Shown one piece after another: positions 51,280 through 60,730 of a stretch of 64,000 bases of DNA (positions are counted from its first letter, which is position 1; every line of letters starts with the position of its first letter). This stretch comes from Gordonia rhizosphera NBRC 16068 (GTDB lineage: Bacteria > Actinomycetota > Actinomycetes > Mycobacteriales > Mycobacteriaceae): contig NZ_BAHC01000104.1 of the NCBI RefSeq assembly GCF_000298195.1, forward strand, positions 1 to 64,000. The letters are read 5' to 3'. Both the position numbers and the translations under genes were made by a program. The notes beneath the pieces are model-generated. The model had not been told where the DNA came from. It was given only the letters and a program-made list of their open reading frames with translations, and ran no database searches.

Positions 51280-51364
51280 CTGTCGGAGACAGCCGCTGAG
51301 GCCCTGTCGGAGACAGCCGCTGAGGCCCTGTCGGAGACAGCCGCTGAGGCCCTGTCGGAGACAG
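51280..51364 (+). repeat. 24-bp unit repeated four times upstream of recCBD operon
   Basis: CTGTCGGAGACAG occurs at 51280, 51304, 51328 and 51352, exactly 24 bp apart, each followed by CCGCTGAGGCC except the last. Each core is a small inverted repeat (CTGTC/GACAG). The array ends 4 bp before a TANNNT -10. The units contain the TGTCG of the damage-inducible RecA-NDp/PafBC promoter. Confidence 0.85.
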
Positions 51365-51374
51365 CCGATAGGGT
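51352..51374 (+). promoter_or_regulatory. PafBC-type (RecA-NDp) promoter candidate
   Basis: CTGTCGGAG (51352-51360), 8 bp, then TAGGGT (51369-51374) fits the mycobacterial LexA-independent damage promoter tTGTCRgtg-N8-TANNNT, mismatching only at weakly conserved positions. The GTG start is 8 bp after the -10, so the message is probably leaderless. Confidence 0.55.
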
Positions 51375-51382
51375 CTTCGATC

Positions 51383-51811
51383 GTGGCCGACCAACACCTC
51401 GAGATGGCCCTGCAACTGCGGTGGGGCGACATGGACATCAACAACCACATCAACAACGTGCAATTCGCTCGTCTCTTCGAGGAGGGCCGGGTCCGTTCGT
51501 TCGCGACGTGGCTGCCCGATCGGCCCGCGGACTACTCGATGGTCGTCGCGCGTCAGGACATCGTCTTCACCGCGACCCTCGACTACGGCCTCGACCCCGT
51601 CACCGTGCGGACGTGCGTCGGCCGTGTCGGCACCGCGTCGTTCACGATGGTGCTGACGCTGATCGACCCGACCGGACAGACCTGCGCGGTGGCCGAGACC
51701 ACGATGGTGTCGGTCGACGAGGTGGGACGGCCGCGCGCGATCCCCGACGCCGTGCGCGAGGTGATCGCCGCGCATCAGGTCTCAGGAGCCGGACTGCCGG
51801 TCCGGAACTGA
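51383..51811 (+). CDS. Acyl-CoA thioesterase, 4HBT/hot-dog type
   Basis: A 142-residue hot-dog protein with the catalytic-Asp pattern LRWGDMDINNHINNVQFARLFEEGR near its start. GTG 51383 is the start; the region upstream is the repeat array and promoter, and there is no ribosome site. It cleaves an acyl-CoA thioester of unknown length. It is the first gene of the recC-recB-recD operon (36 bp to recC), and a damage-inducible promoter is proposed for it. Confidence 0.86.
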   Translation: MADQHLEMALQLRWGDMDINNHINNVQFARLFEEGRVRSFATWLPDRPADYSMVVARQDIVFTATLDYGLDPVTVRTCVGRVGTASFTMVLTLIDPTGQTCAVAETTMVSVDEVGRPRAIPDAVREVIAAHQVSGAGLPVRN

Positions 51812-51847
51812 CCTCCGCACCAACCACGAAACCCCAAGGCGAGGATA

Positions 51848-54800
51848 ATGTTTCACCTGCATCGCGCCGAGCGCACCGACGCCCTCGCCGATGCGCTCGC
51901 GGATCTGCTGTCGAGCCCGCCGTCGGACCCGTTGAGTCCCGAGGTGGTGGCGGTACCCGCACCCGGTGTGGAGCGGTGGCTGCAGCAGCGCCTCGCCACC
52001 CGCCTCGGCGCGTCGGGAGGCGGCGACGGAATCGCGGCGAACATCGACTTCACCTCCCCGGCGGCGCTGACCGACCGGGTGATCGGTGACGTCCGCGGTG
52101 CGGCGTCGGGGGCCGACCGGTGGCGGGGTCCGGCGATGACCTGGCCCGTGCTGATGGTGCTCGACGAGACCATAGACGACCCCGGCCTCGCGGTGCTGGC
52201 CCGTCACGTCGGAGCCGACACCGAGGCCGACGACCACCGGCGCGGCCGCCGCTTCGCGACGGCCCGACAGATCGCCGAGCTGTTCGACGGGTACGGGCGT
52301 CAGCGGCCGGCGATGCTGTCGGACTGGGCCGCCGGACACGACACCGACGGCGCCGGGCGATCCGTGCCCGACGATCTCGGCTGGCAGCCGGCTTTCTGGC
52401 GGGCGGTGCGTGAGTCGATCGGCGAGCCGCACCCCGCCGAGGACCTGCCGCGGGTGTGCGCCCGATTGCGTGACGACCCTACGTCGACCGACCTGCCGGA
52501 ACGGCTGTCGGTGTTCGGGCCGACCCGCGTCACCGAGTCGCTGCTGGCGGTGCTCGCCGCGCTCGCCGTCCATCGCGAAGTGCATCTGTTCGTGCCCCAC
52601 CCCGGACCCGCCCTGTGGGATGCGGTGACCGCCGCGGCGCCTACGACGCCGACGATGCGGCGTGCCGAGCTGACGCCGCCGCGGCTCACGCACCCGCTGT
52701 TGTCGAGTCTGTCGCGGGACGTGACCGAACTGCAGCTGCGGGTGGCGCCTGTCGTCGACCGCGTCGTGCACCACCCGCCGGTGTCGGCCGTCGCAGAGGG
52801 TGGGTCGGTGCTCGCGGCCCTGCAGGCGGGCATCCGTGACGATCGCCTCGAGGTCGGGTCGGTGCCGGCCGACAACTCCGTCGAGATCCACTCCTGCCAC
52901 GGCCGGGAACGGCAGGTCGAGGTGCTGCGTGACCGCCTGCTGCACCTGTTCGCCGACGACCCGAGCCTGCAGCCGCGCGACGTCGTCGTGATGTGTCCGG
53001 ACGTGGAGTCGTTCGCGCCACTGATCCGCGGGGCGTTCGGCCAGCCGGGTCTGGGCCATCCGGCCTTCGAACTGCGCGTGCGACTCGCCGACCGCGGGCT
53101 GCGCACCACCAACGAGGTTCTCGACGTCGTGGCCACCGTCGTGGAACTGGCTGCCGGGCGGGTCACCGCCGGTGAGGTTCTCGATCTGCTCGGCAGGGCC
53201 CCGGTCCGCCAGCGCTTCGACGTGAGCGACGACGACCTCGACATGATTCGGGAGTGGTTGGCGGGCAGTAACGTCCGATGGGGCATCGCCGACGGTCAGC
53301 GCGCGCGGTTCGGCCTGGCGGGGTTCGGGCAGGGTACCTTCGCCGCGGGACTGGACCGCATCGTGCTCGGCGCGGTCGCCGAGGAGGCGGACGGCGAGTG
53401 GCTCGACACCGCCCTGCCGCTGGCCGGCGTGGAGAGTACCGAGATCGATCTCGCCGGGCGGTTCGCCGAGTTCGTCGCACGGCTGTCGGAGATCCTCGAC
53501 TCGTTGTCCGGGACACATCCACTGCAGCGGTGGATCGAGATCCTCGTCGGCGTGATCGACGCCCTGGTGCTCACCGGGCGCGACGAGGAATGGCAACGCG
53601 CTCAGGCGATCCGAGCCCTGACCGCCGCCTTCGACGGCCACCGGGACGGCGGTGACACCGAAGAGCGCATCCGGCTCCGGCTCGGTGACATCCGCGACCT
53701 GGTTGCCGTGCTGGTCGCCGCGGCACCCACGCGTGCCAACTTTCGGACCGGCGAGCTGACGGTGTGTTCGATGGTGCCGATGCGGTCGGTGCCGCATCGG
53801 GTGATCGTGCTGCTCGGCGTCGACGCCGACGCGTTCCCGCGCGCCCAGCGGACCGACGGCGACGACATCCTCGGACGCGAACCGCTGGTGGGGGAACGCA
53901 ATCCGCGTGACGAGGACAGACAGCTGTTCCTCGATGCGATCTGCGCGGCGCGCGACAACCTGCTGGTGTTCTACAGCGGTTCCGATCCGGTGTCGGGAGA
54001 ACGGATCCCGCCGGCGGTGGTGGTCAGCGAACTCGTCGACACGGTCACCGCGCTGACCGGTCCCGACGGCGCCGACCGGGGGTGCGTGCGCCTCCACACC
54101 CTGCACGGATTCGACGCGGCCAACTTCCGTCCGGGGACGATCACGGGTATCGACGGTCCGCTCAGCTTCGACCGCGCGCTGCTCGCCGGCGCGCGATCGC
54201 TGGGCCGGGCGGCGACAGCGACCCCACCGATCGCCGACATCGCGATTCCGCCCGCCCCCGACGACGACATCGACCTCGACGACCTGGTGTCCTTCCTGCT
54301 CAACCCGATCGAGGGGTTCGTCCGGCAGAGGCTCGGCGCCCGGGTGCCCGACGACGAGCGGCCCCACGCCGACCAGCTCGACGTGGAACTCGACGCCCTG
54401 GAGCGGTGGGGTATCGGCGACCGATTCCTGAACCGGATGCTCGCGGGAGAGGATCTGGCCCGTTGTCAGGCCGCCGAACTGCGGCGGGGAACATTGCCGC
54501 CGTTCACCTTCGGTACCCGGGAGCTCCAGGCGATCTCCACCGACGTGACCGCGGTGTTCGACGCGGCCGCCGCCGCCCGCGCGGGCCGGCCGCGGACCGC
54601 CGACCTGACGGTGGCGCTGCCCGACGGGCGCCGGCTCTACGGAACCGTCGGCGACATCTTCGGCGGCACCGTCGTCACTGCGACCTACTCCAAGCTGCGG
54701 GCCAAACAGCGGCTGGGCACCTGGGTGCGTCTGGTGGCGCTGGCCGCCGCCCGGGGCGGTGAACCCGACGGGGCGGAGGTCCTCGGCGGCCTGGTCGTCG

Positions 54801-55231
54801 CCCGGCGGCCGGGACGGCGCGGCGGGGTGGCGCGGTCGCTGTACGCGATTCCCGACGACCCGCTGAGTGTGCTGACCGACCTCGTCGCCCTACGCGACGC
54901 CGGGCTGCGGCGGGTGCTGCCGCTGCCGATCGATCCGGCCGCCGAGTTCGTCGCCCATCATCGTCGCGGCGGCCCGGTCGCGACATCGTTGCCCGCCGCG
55001 CGCCGGTCCTTCGACGGTGACTTCGGCGCGGGTCGGGATCGCTACCTTCGTCTGGTCTTCGGCGGCGACGTGACGGCCGACGTCGATGCCGACGCGATGT
55101 TCGGCGAGACACTGCCCGACGACGGTCGGTGGTGCGGGCTGCAGTTGCCCGGTGATCCGGGTGATCCGCTGTTCGCCGGTCTGGCCCGGCTGGTCTGGGA
55201 ACCCCTGATAGAACACGAGACGACGACATGA
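51848..55231 (+). CDS. recC: Exodeoxyribonuclease V gamma chain, RecC
   Basis: An 1127-residue RecC, full length. It opens FHLHRAERTDALADALADLL and VPAPGVERWLQQRLATRLGAS, with helicase-like but degenerate motifs and a nuclease-like C-domain; LGVDADAFPRAQRTDGDD and RNPRDEDRQLFLDAI are typical RecC phrases. It recognises Chi and holds the complex together. ATG 51848 follows GAGGATA. Its stop overlaps recB (ATGA), so the subunits are co-translated. Confidence 0.95.
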   Translation: MFHLHRAERTDALADALADLLSSPPSDPLSPEVVAVPAPGVERWLQQRLATRLGASGGGDGIAANIDFTSPAALTDRVIGDVRGAASGADRWRGPAMTWPVLMVLDETIDDPGLAVLARHVGADTEADDHRRGRRFATARQIAELFDGYGRQRPAMLSDWAAGHDTDGAGRSVPDDLGWQPAFWRAVRESIGEPHPAEDLPRVCARLRDDPTSTDLPERLSVFGPTRVTESLLAVLAALAVHREVHLFVPHPGPALWDAVTAAAPTTPTMRRAELTPPRLTHPLLSSLSRDVTELQLRVAPVVDRVVHHPPVSAVAEGGSVLAALQAGIRDDRLEVGSVPADNSVEIHSCHGRERQVEVLRDRLLHLFADDPSLQPRDVVVMCPDVESFAPLIRGAFGQPGLGHPAFELRVRLADRGLRTTNEVLDVVATVVELAAGRVTAGEVLDLLGRAPVRQRFDVSDDDLDMIREWLAGSNVRWGIADGQRARFGLAGFGQGTFAAGLDRIVLGAVAEEADGEWLDTALPLAGVESTEIDLAGRFAEFVARLSEILDSLSGTHPLQRWIEILVGVIDALVLTGRDEEWQRAQAIRALTAAFDGHRDGGDTEERIRLRLGDIRDLVAVLVAAAPTRANFRTGELTVCSMVPMRSVPHRVIVLLGVDADAFPRAQRTDGDDILGREPLVGERNPRDEDRQLFLDAICAARDNLLVFYSGSDPVSGERIPPAVVVSELVDTVTALTGPDGADRGCVRLHTLHGFDAANFRPGTITGIDGPLSFDRALLAGARSLGRAATATPPIADIAIPPAPDDDIDLDDLVSFLLNPIEGFVRQRLGARVPDDERPHADQLDVELDALERWGIGDRFLNRMLAGEDLARCQAAELRRGTLPPFTFGTRELQAISTDVTAVFDAAAAARAGRPRTADLTVALPDGRRLYGTVGDIFGGTVVTATYSKLRAKQRLGTWVRLVALAAARGGEPDGAEVLGGLVVARRPGRRGGVARSLYAIPDDPLSVLTDLVALRDAGLRRVLPLPIDPAAEFVAHHRRGGPVATSLPAARRSFDGDFGAGRDRYLRLVFGGDVTADVDADAMFGETLPDDGRWCGLQLPGDPGDPLFAGLARLVWEPLIEHETTT

Positions 55232-58200
55232 CCACCGCCACCCCGTTCGACATCGCCGCGCCGTTGCCGGAGGGCACCACGGTCCTCGAGGCCAGCGCCG
55301 GCACCGGGAAGACCTACGCCATCGTCGGCGTCGCCGCCCGCCACATCGCCGACGGTGTGTCGATCGACAAACTCCTGCTGGTCACCTTCAGTCGGGCGGC
55401 CACCGCCGAACTGCGCGAACGGATGCGCGATCGGGTCCGCGACCTCGTCGCCGCCCTGTCCGATCCCGCCCTGCCCGATCCGCAGGTGGCGCGCATCCAC
55501 GACGACCCGCTCGTCGGGTATCTGACCTCGGGCACACCCGAGCTGGTCGCGACACGTCGCGAACGGCTGTCGCGGGCGCTGTCGGATTTCGACGCCTCCA
55601 CCATCGCCACCACCCACACCTTCTGCAACCGGATGCTCGACGCTCTGGGCTTCCTGGGCGAACGGGACCTGATCCACGAGATCGTGGAGGATGTCGACGA
55701 TCTTGTCGACGAGGCCGCCCTAGACCTCTACATCCGTGGCTACGCGGGCACCGAGCGGCCGGAGATCTCCTATGCCGACGCCGCCGCGATCGCTCGGGAC
55801 ACGGTCCGACAACCCGGTGCGAAGCTCGCGCCGACCGTCGCCGACCTCGACGACGCGGGCGGCGCGAGGGCCGTCGCCGCCCGTCGCCGCATCGGCTTCG
55901 CCGGCAAGATCCGGGACATCGTCGAAAGCCGGAAACGGTTGTCGCGGTTGCGGACCTACGACGACCTGCAGATGATGCTGTATCGCATCGTGACCGATCC
56001 CGTCGTCGGCGAGGCCGCCTGCGAGCGAATCCGTGCGGTGTTCGATGTGGTGCTCGTCGACGAGTTCCAGGACACCGACCCGCAACAGTGGGAGATCGTC
56101 CGCAGATGCTTCCACGGTCATCGGACGCTCGTTCTGGTCGGTGACCCGAAACAGTCCATCTACGGATTCCGCGGCGCCGAGGTGCTCGCCTACCTGCAGG
56201 CGGTCAAGACCGCGGACACCCTGCGGGTCCTCGACGTCAACCGGCGGTCCGACGGTGCCCTGGTCGGGGCGCTGGGCCGTCTGTATGGCGGCGCCGAACT
56301 CGGCAACCCGAGGATCGTCGTGCACGACGTCGAGGCGGCTCATCCGGGTAGCCGTATCCACGGTGTGCCGCCGGTCCGGATCCGGGCCTTCGCACGTCGG
56401 ACCTTTACGATGACCGGGCCTAGCGGTTTCGCCACGGTGGGACTGGTGCGCGACCGCGTCATCGCCGACGTCGCGGCCGACATCGCCGGCCTGCTCGCCT
56501 CCGGCACCGCCATCGAGGTGGACGGGGTGCGGCGGCCCGTCGAGCCCGGCGACATCGCGGTCCTGGTGACCCTCAACAAGACCATCGAACCACTGCGACA
56601 ACAGCTTTCCCACCACGGTGTCGCGGCGGTCATCGGTTCGGGAACCAGCGTCTTCCACACCGCCGCCGCCCGGCAGTGGCTCGCGGTGCTGCGCGCCATC
56701 GAGCAGCCGGCGCGCAGCGATCTGGTTCGGATGGCGGCGCTGACGCCGCTGATCGGGTGGACCCCGCAGCGGCTGGCCGCCGACGACGGGACCGGCACCG
56801 CCGAGCTCGCCTCGCTGCTGCAGGATCTCGGGCGGGTGTTCGCCGAAGGCGGGTTCGCCGCGATGTCCCAACGCCTCGTGGGCCGGATGGCGGTACCGGA
56901 ACGAGTGCTGGGTACCCGCGACGGGGAACGTGCCCTCACCGACTTGCTGCAGGTCTCGGCGCTGTGCAATGCCCAGGTCGCCGACACCGACTGTGGCCTG
57001 GGCGCGTTGCACGAGTGGCTCGCCGAACGCGTCGCCGACACCACCCGGTGGCAGCGCCACGAGGACCAGACCCGGCGACTGGACCGAGATACCCAGGCCG
57101 TCCAGATCATGACGGTGTATCGCAGCAAGGGCCTGCAGTTCCCGATCGTCTATCTGCCGTTCGCCTGGGACGGCACCCGCAACTCGAACCGCGCGACCTT
57201 CACCTACCACGACGAACACGGTGAGCGCTGCCTGGACGTGGCCGGCAAGGAAGCTCCGGGCTATGCGGCGCGATGGCGGCAGTACGAGACCGAGGCGGCG
57301 GGCGAGGACCTGCGACTGCTGTATGTGGCGCTCACCCGCGCTCAGTCGCAGGTGGTGGCCTGGTGGGCGCCGGCCTACCACACCCGCAACTCGGCACTGC
57401 ATCGAATCCTTTTCGGACGCAACGGGGATTCGCCGCAGATCCCCGACGCCGTCGACGTCGGCGACGACGACACCATTGCCCGTGTCCTGTGGGGGCATCA
57501 GACCGCGGACGGGTCCATCCGTGTGGAGAGCGCGGGTCGGCCCACGACAGCGCGGGTGGAGCCGGCGGCGCCGGCGGCAGTCGCAGACGACCTCGAGGTC
57601 GCCCGATTCGACCGGGTCATCGACCAGAACTGGCGCCGCACTTCGTATTCGGCGATCGTGGCGAGTGCTGCACACACCGGTGCCCCGCTCCTCGGGTCGG
57701 GCAGCGAGGCCGACGACGACCTGATCGCCGACGAACCGGCCGACGACACCGTCGCACCGGCCGAGCCGGCAGCGACATCCGCGACCCCGTCGTTGATGAA
57801 CCAGATGCCCTACGGCGCCGCGTTCGGCACCCTTGTGCACGAGGTCCTCGAATACGTCGACACCGACACGGCCGACCTCGCGGCGCATGTCCGGGAGCTG
57901 TGTCGTGCGTCGATCGAGCGCCGTCTGGTCGACGTCGACGTGGAGAGACTCACCGAGGCGCTGCTGGGAGTGCTGAGGACACCACTCGGGTTCGGTGACC
58001 TGAGCGCCATCCGACCGCGCGATCGCGTCGCCGAGATGGAGTTCGAGTTCCCGCTGGTCGGCGACGGATCCGCGGACGCTGAACGGGCGGTCACAATGGC
58101 GGCGATCGCCGACCTGCTCGATGAGCACCTGGCACCCGACGACCCGCTCGCCGGATACTCGGCGCGACTGCGGGAACTGCCGCCGCAGCAGCGGTTCCGT

Positions 58201-58575
58201 GGCTTCCTGACCGGCAGCGTCGACTCGGTGCTGCGTATCCCGGACGGCCGGTTCGTCATCGTCGACTACAAGACGAACCGGTTGCGAGCCGGCGATCTCG
58301 GCGCCGAGGACTTCTCGGTCGAGGCGATGGCCGCGGAGATGATGGGGGCCAACTACCCGTTGCAGGCTCTGCTGTATTCGGTTGCGCTGCATCGCTACCT
58401 GCGATGGCGGTTGCCGGGCTACTCCGCCGCTGCACATCTCGGTCCGGTGCAATACCACTTCGTGCGCGGGATGGTCGGGCCGGCGACACCGCCGGGCTGC
58501 GGTGTGTTCGAGTGGCGGGTCCCGGCATCGCTGATCGAGGATCTGTCGGATCTGCTGGGGGAGGGGACCCGATGA
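55228..58575 (+). CDS. recB: Exodeoxyribonuclease V beta chain, RecB
   Basis: An 1115-residue SF1A helicase-nuclease. Walker A is EASAGTGKTYA (21-31), the helicase motif II is VLVDEFQDTDPQQW, motif III is GDPKQSIYGFRGAE, and the C-terminal nuclease motif VDYKTNRL starts at about 1012 (Asp1013, Lys1015). It unwinds and resects double-strand ends with RecC and RecD. Its start overlaps recC by 4 bp and its stop overlaps recD by 4 bp. Confidence 0.97.
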   Translation: MTTATPFDIAAPLPEGTTVLEASAGTGKTYAIVGVAARHIADGVSIDKLLLVTFSRAATAELRERMRDRVRDLVAALSDPALPDPQVARIHDDPLVGYLTSGTPELVATRRERLSRALSDFDASTIATTHTFCNRMLDALGFLGERDLIHEIVEDVDDLVDEAALDLYIRGYAGTERPEISYADAAAIARDTVRQPGAKLAPTVADLDDAGGARAVAARRRIGFAGKIRDIVESRKRLSRLRTYDDLQMMLYRIVTDPVVGEAACERIRAVFDVVLVDEFQDTDPQQWEIVRRCFHGHRTLVLVGDPKQSIYGFRGAEVLAYLQAVKTADTLRVLDVNRRSDGALVGALGRLYGGAELGNPRIVVHDVEAAHPGSRIHGVPPVRIRAFARRTFTMTGPSGFATVGLVRDRVIADVAADIAGLLASGTAIEVDGVRRPVEPGDIAVLVTLNKTIEPLRQQLSHHGVAAVIGSGTSVFHTAAARQWLAVLRAIEQPARSDLVRMAALTPLIGWTPQRLAADDGTGTAELASLLQDLGRVFAEGGFAAMSQRLVGRMAVPERVLGTRDGERALTDLLQVSALCNAQVADTDCGLGALHEWLAERVADTTRWQRHEDQTRRLDRDTQAVQIMTVYRSKGLQFPIVYLPFAWDGTRNSNRATFTYHDEHGERCLDVAGKEAPGYAARWRQYETEAAGEDLRLLYVALTRAQSQVVAWWAPAYHTRNSALHRILFGRNGDSPQIPDAVDVGDDDTIARVLWGHQTADGSIRVESAGRPTTARVEPAAPAAVADDLEVARFDRVIDQNWRRTSYSAIVASAAHTGAPLLGSGSEADDDLIADEPADDTVAPAEPAATSATPSLMNQMPYGAAFGTLVHEVLEYVDTDTADLAAHVRELCRASIERRLVDVDVERLTEALLGVLRTPLGFGDLSAIRPRDRVAEMEFEFPLVGDGSADAERAVTMAAIADLLDEHLAPDDPLAGYSARLRELPPQQRFRGFLTGSVDSVLRIPDGRFVIVDYKTNRLRAGDLGAEDFSVEAMAAEMMGANYPLQALLYSVALHRYLRWRLPGYSAAAHLGPVQYHFVRGMVGPATPPGCGVFEWRVPASLIEDLSDLLGEGTR

Positions 58576-60461
58576 CGATCCCGGACAGCACTGCCGCCGA
58601 CGGGCCGTCGAGGTCCCGATTCGATGCCCGTGCGGTCATCGCCGACGACGGTGTCCTCGGCGCGCTGAACGCCGCCGGTGTCCTCGACGCGGCCGACGTC
58701 CACGTGACCCGTCGGCTCGTCACGTTGTGCGGTGTGCCGGTCGCCGAGACGGCCCAGGTGGGGGCGGCGCTCGCGGTGCGCGCGGTGCGGCACGGGTCGA
58801 CGTGTCTGGCGCTCGCCCGGGTCCCGGAACTCATTCGTGACGACCCGGACGGCGTCGTCGACCCGACGTTGCTGCCCGCGCCGGCCGAACTCGAACGTGC
58901 CCTCGCCGACTGCGCCCTGGTCCGCGGTTCCGGTGCCGGGCCGTTGCGGCCGCTTGTTCTGGCGTCGTCGGATGACGGTCCGCTGCTCTATCTGCACAAG
59001 TACTTTCGGCAGGAGCAGCTGATCCGCACGGTGCTCGCCGAGCGGGCTGCCTCGCGACCGCCGGTCGACGTGGCCGCGGTGTCGGCGGCGGTGGAGGCGG
59101 TCTTCGGGCCGGTGGAGGGCTCGGAGGTCGATCTGCAACGGGTGGCGGCGCAGCTGGCGGCGACGAGCTGGACCGTCGTCGTCGCCGGAGGCCCCGGCAC
59201 CGGCAAGACCTACACGGTTGCCCGGATCCTCGCGGTGCTCGACCGGCTGTCCGGCCGAACCAGCCGGATCGGGTTGTGCGCCCCTACCGGACGGGCCGCG
59301 GCGCAGTTGCAGGCGGCGGTGTCCGCCGATCCCGCCGCACCTGCATCGGTTCGGGCGGTCACCGTGCACTCCCTGCTCGGGTGGCGGCCCGGGTCGCAGC
59401 CGCGCCACGGCCGCGGCAACCGTCTGCCCTACGACGTGGTGGTCGTCGACGAGACGTCGATGCTGTCGATGACCGCGATGAGCAGGCTGCTCGACGCCGT
59501 CCGCCCGGACACGCGAGTGATCCTCGTCGGTGACCCGCATCAGCTCGCCTCGGTCGAGGCCGGCGCGGTGCTCGCCGATCTCGTCGACCGCGTCGCGACC
59601 ACCGCGCCGCCACCCATTCCGGCGGGCGTCGTCGACCAGCGGGTGCTGTCGTCGGCCGGTGACCGGACCCGGGTGGAACACGGTGTGGTGACGCTGAGCC
59701 GCGGCCACCGGTTCGGCGGCGGGATCGCCCGGGTCGCCGCGGCGATCAACCGCGGCGACGCCGATGCCGTGGTCGATCTGGTGTCGGACGCGGACATTCC
59801 CGAGGTCACGCTGGTCGAGCCCGAGGACCTCGACGGCATCCGCGCCGATGTACTCGCGTGGGGCAGCGCGCTGCGTGACGCCGCGCTGGCGGGTGACGCC
59901 GACGCCGCGCTCGGTGCCCTGAACGTGCACCGCGTGCTGTGCGCGCACCGGGAGGGCAGCTGGGGTGTGCAGGGGTGGTCGCGCCGGATCATCGAGTGGC
60001 TGTCGGCGCTGCCCGACCATCATCGGCTCGTCCCCGACTCGACGGAACGCTATGCCGGTGAGCCGCTGTTGGTGACCGCGAACGACCGGCACACCGAGAC
60101 GTTCAACGGTGACAGCGGTGTCGTGACCCGCGCCGAGAACGGTTTGCGGGTAGCGTTTCGCCGCGGCGAGGTCGTCCGCACGCTGCATCCCACGCAGCTC
60201 GCCGATGTCATGCCGTTGTACGCGATGACGATCCACCGCAGCCAGGGAAGTCAATTCGACGGTGTCACAGTCATTTTGCCGCCCCAAGGGTCGGAGTTGC
60301 TGACGCGTGAACTGTTGTACACCGCCGTCACCCGAGCCCAAAGTCGCGTACGCATCGTCGGGACGCGGGAGGTGTTGGCGGCGGCGGTAGCGCGGCGCGT
60401 GCAGCGTGCCAGTGGCCTGCGCTCACCAATCCACGTCGTCACCCCACCCGCCCCGTCCTGA
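58572..60461 (+). CDS. recD: Exodeoxyribonuclease V alpha chain, RecD
   Basis: A 629-residue 5'-3' helicase. Walker A VVVAGGPGTGKTYTV (203-217), motif II VVVVDETSMLSM and motif III GDPHQLASVEAGAVL are clear, with the C-terminal AMTIHRSQGSQFDGV. ATG 58572 overlaps the recB stop. It drives the fast strand of RecBCD. Its stop is 19 bp before a 21-bp repeat array. Confidence 0.96.
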   Translation: MTIPDSTAADGPSRSRFDARAVIADDGVLGALNAAGVLDAADVHVTRRLVTLCGVPVAETAQVGAALAVRAVRHGSTCLALARVPELIRDDPDGVVDPTLLPAPAELERALADCALVRGSGAGPLRPLVLASSDDGPLLYLHKYFRQEQLIRTVLAERAASRPPVDVAAVSAAVEAVFGPVEGSEVDLQRVAAQLAATSWTVVVAGGPGTGKTYTVARILAVLDRLSGRTSRIGLCAPTGRAAAQLQAAVSADPAAPASVRAVTVHSLLGWRPGSQPRHGRGNRLPYDVVVVDETSMLSMTAMSRLLDAVRPDTRVILVGDPHQLASVEAGAVLADLVDRVATTAPPPIPAGVVDQRVLSSAGDRTRVEHGVVTLSRGHRFGGGIARVAAAINRGDADAVVDLVSDADIPEVTLVEPEDLDGIRADVLAWGSALRDAALAGDADAALGALNVHRVLCAHREGSWGVQGWSRRIIEWLSALPDHHRLVPDSTERYAGEPLLVTANDRHTETFNGDSGVVTRAENGLRVAFRRGEVVRTLHPTQLADVMPLYAMTIHRSQGSQFDGVTVILPPQGSELLTRELLYTAVTRAQSRVRIVGTREVLAAAVARRVQRASGLRSPIHVVTPPAPS

Positions 60462-60480
60462 CCCGCGCTGTCGACCCCCA

Positions 60481-60711
60481 CGTCGAGCGTGCGCCCCTGG
60501 TCGTCGAGTGTGCGCATCCGGACGTCGAGCGTGCGCCCCTGGTCGTCGATCGTGCGCATCCGGACGTCGAGCGTGCGCCCCTGGTCGTCGAGCGTGCGCC
60601 CCTGGTCGTCGAGCGTGCGCATCCGGACGTCGAGCGTGCGCCCCTGGTCGTCGAGCGTGCGCCCCTGGTCGTCGAGCGTGCGCATCCGGACGTCGAGCGT
60701 GCGCATCCCAG
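60481..60711 (+). repeat. Eleven 21-bp direct repeats after recD, core GTCGAGCGTGCGC
   Basis: Eleven units of exactly 21 bp, two variants: CGTCGAGCGTGCGC plus CCCTGGT (A) or ATCCGGA (B), in the order A B A B A A B A A B B'. Only single-base changes occur in the core. The array starts 19 bp after the recD stop and ends 19 bp before the DUF559 stop. It reads in the sense of recD. The 21-bp period keeps all frames open but gives no real protein. Confidence 0.95.
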
Positions 60712-60730
60712 CCGGTCCGCGTCGGCAGGT

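Noticed and set aside
51240-51382. N-terminal extension of the thioesterase through the 24-bp repeats
   Set aside because: The frame is open only because the unit is 24 bp; the domain starts after GTG 51383 and the repeats look regulatory.
51782-58458. Very long minus-strand open frames opposite recC and recB
   Set aside because: Shadow frames of GC-rich coding DNA; the plus-strand products carry intact helicase and nuclease motifs.
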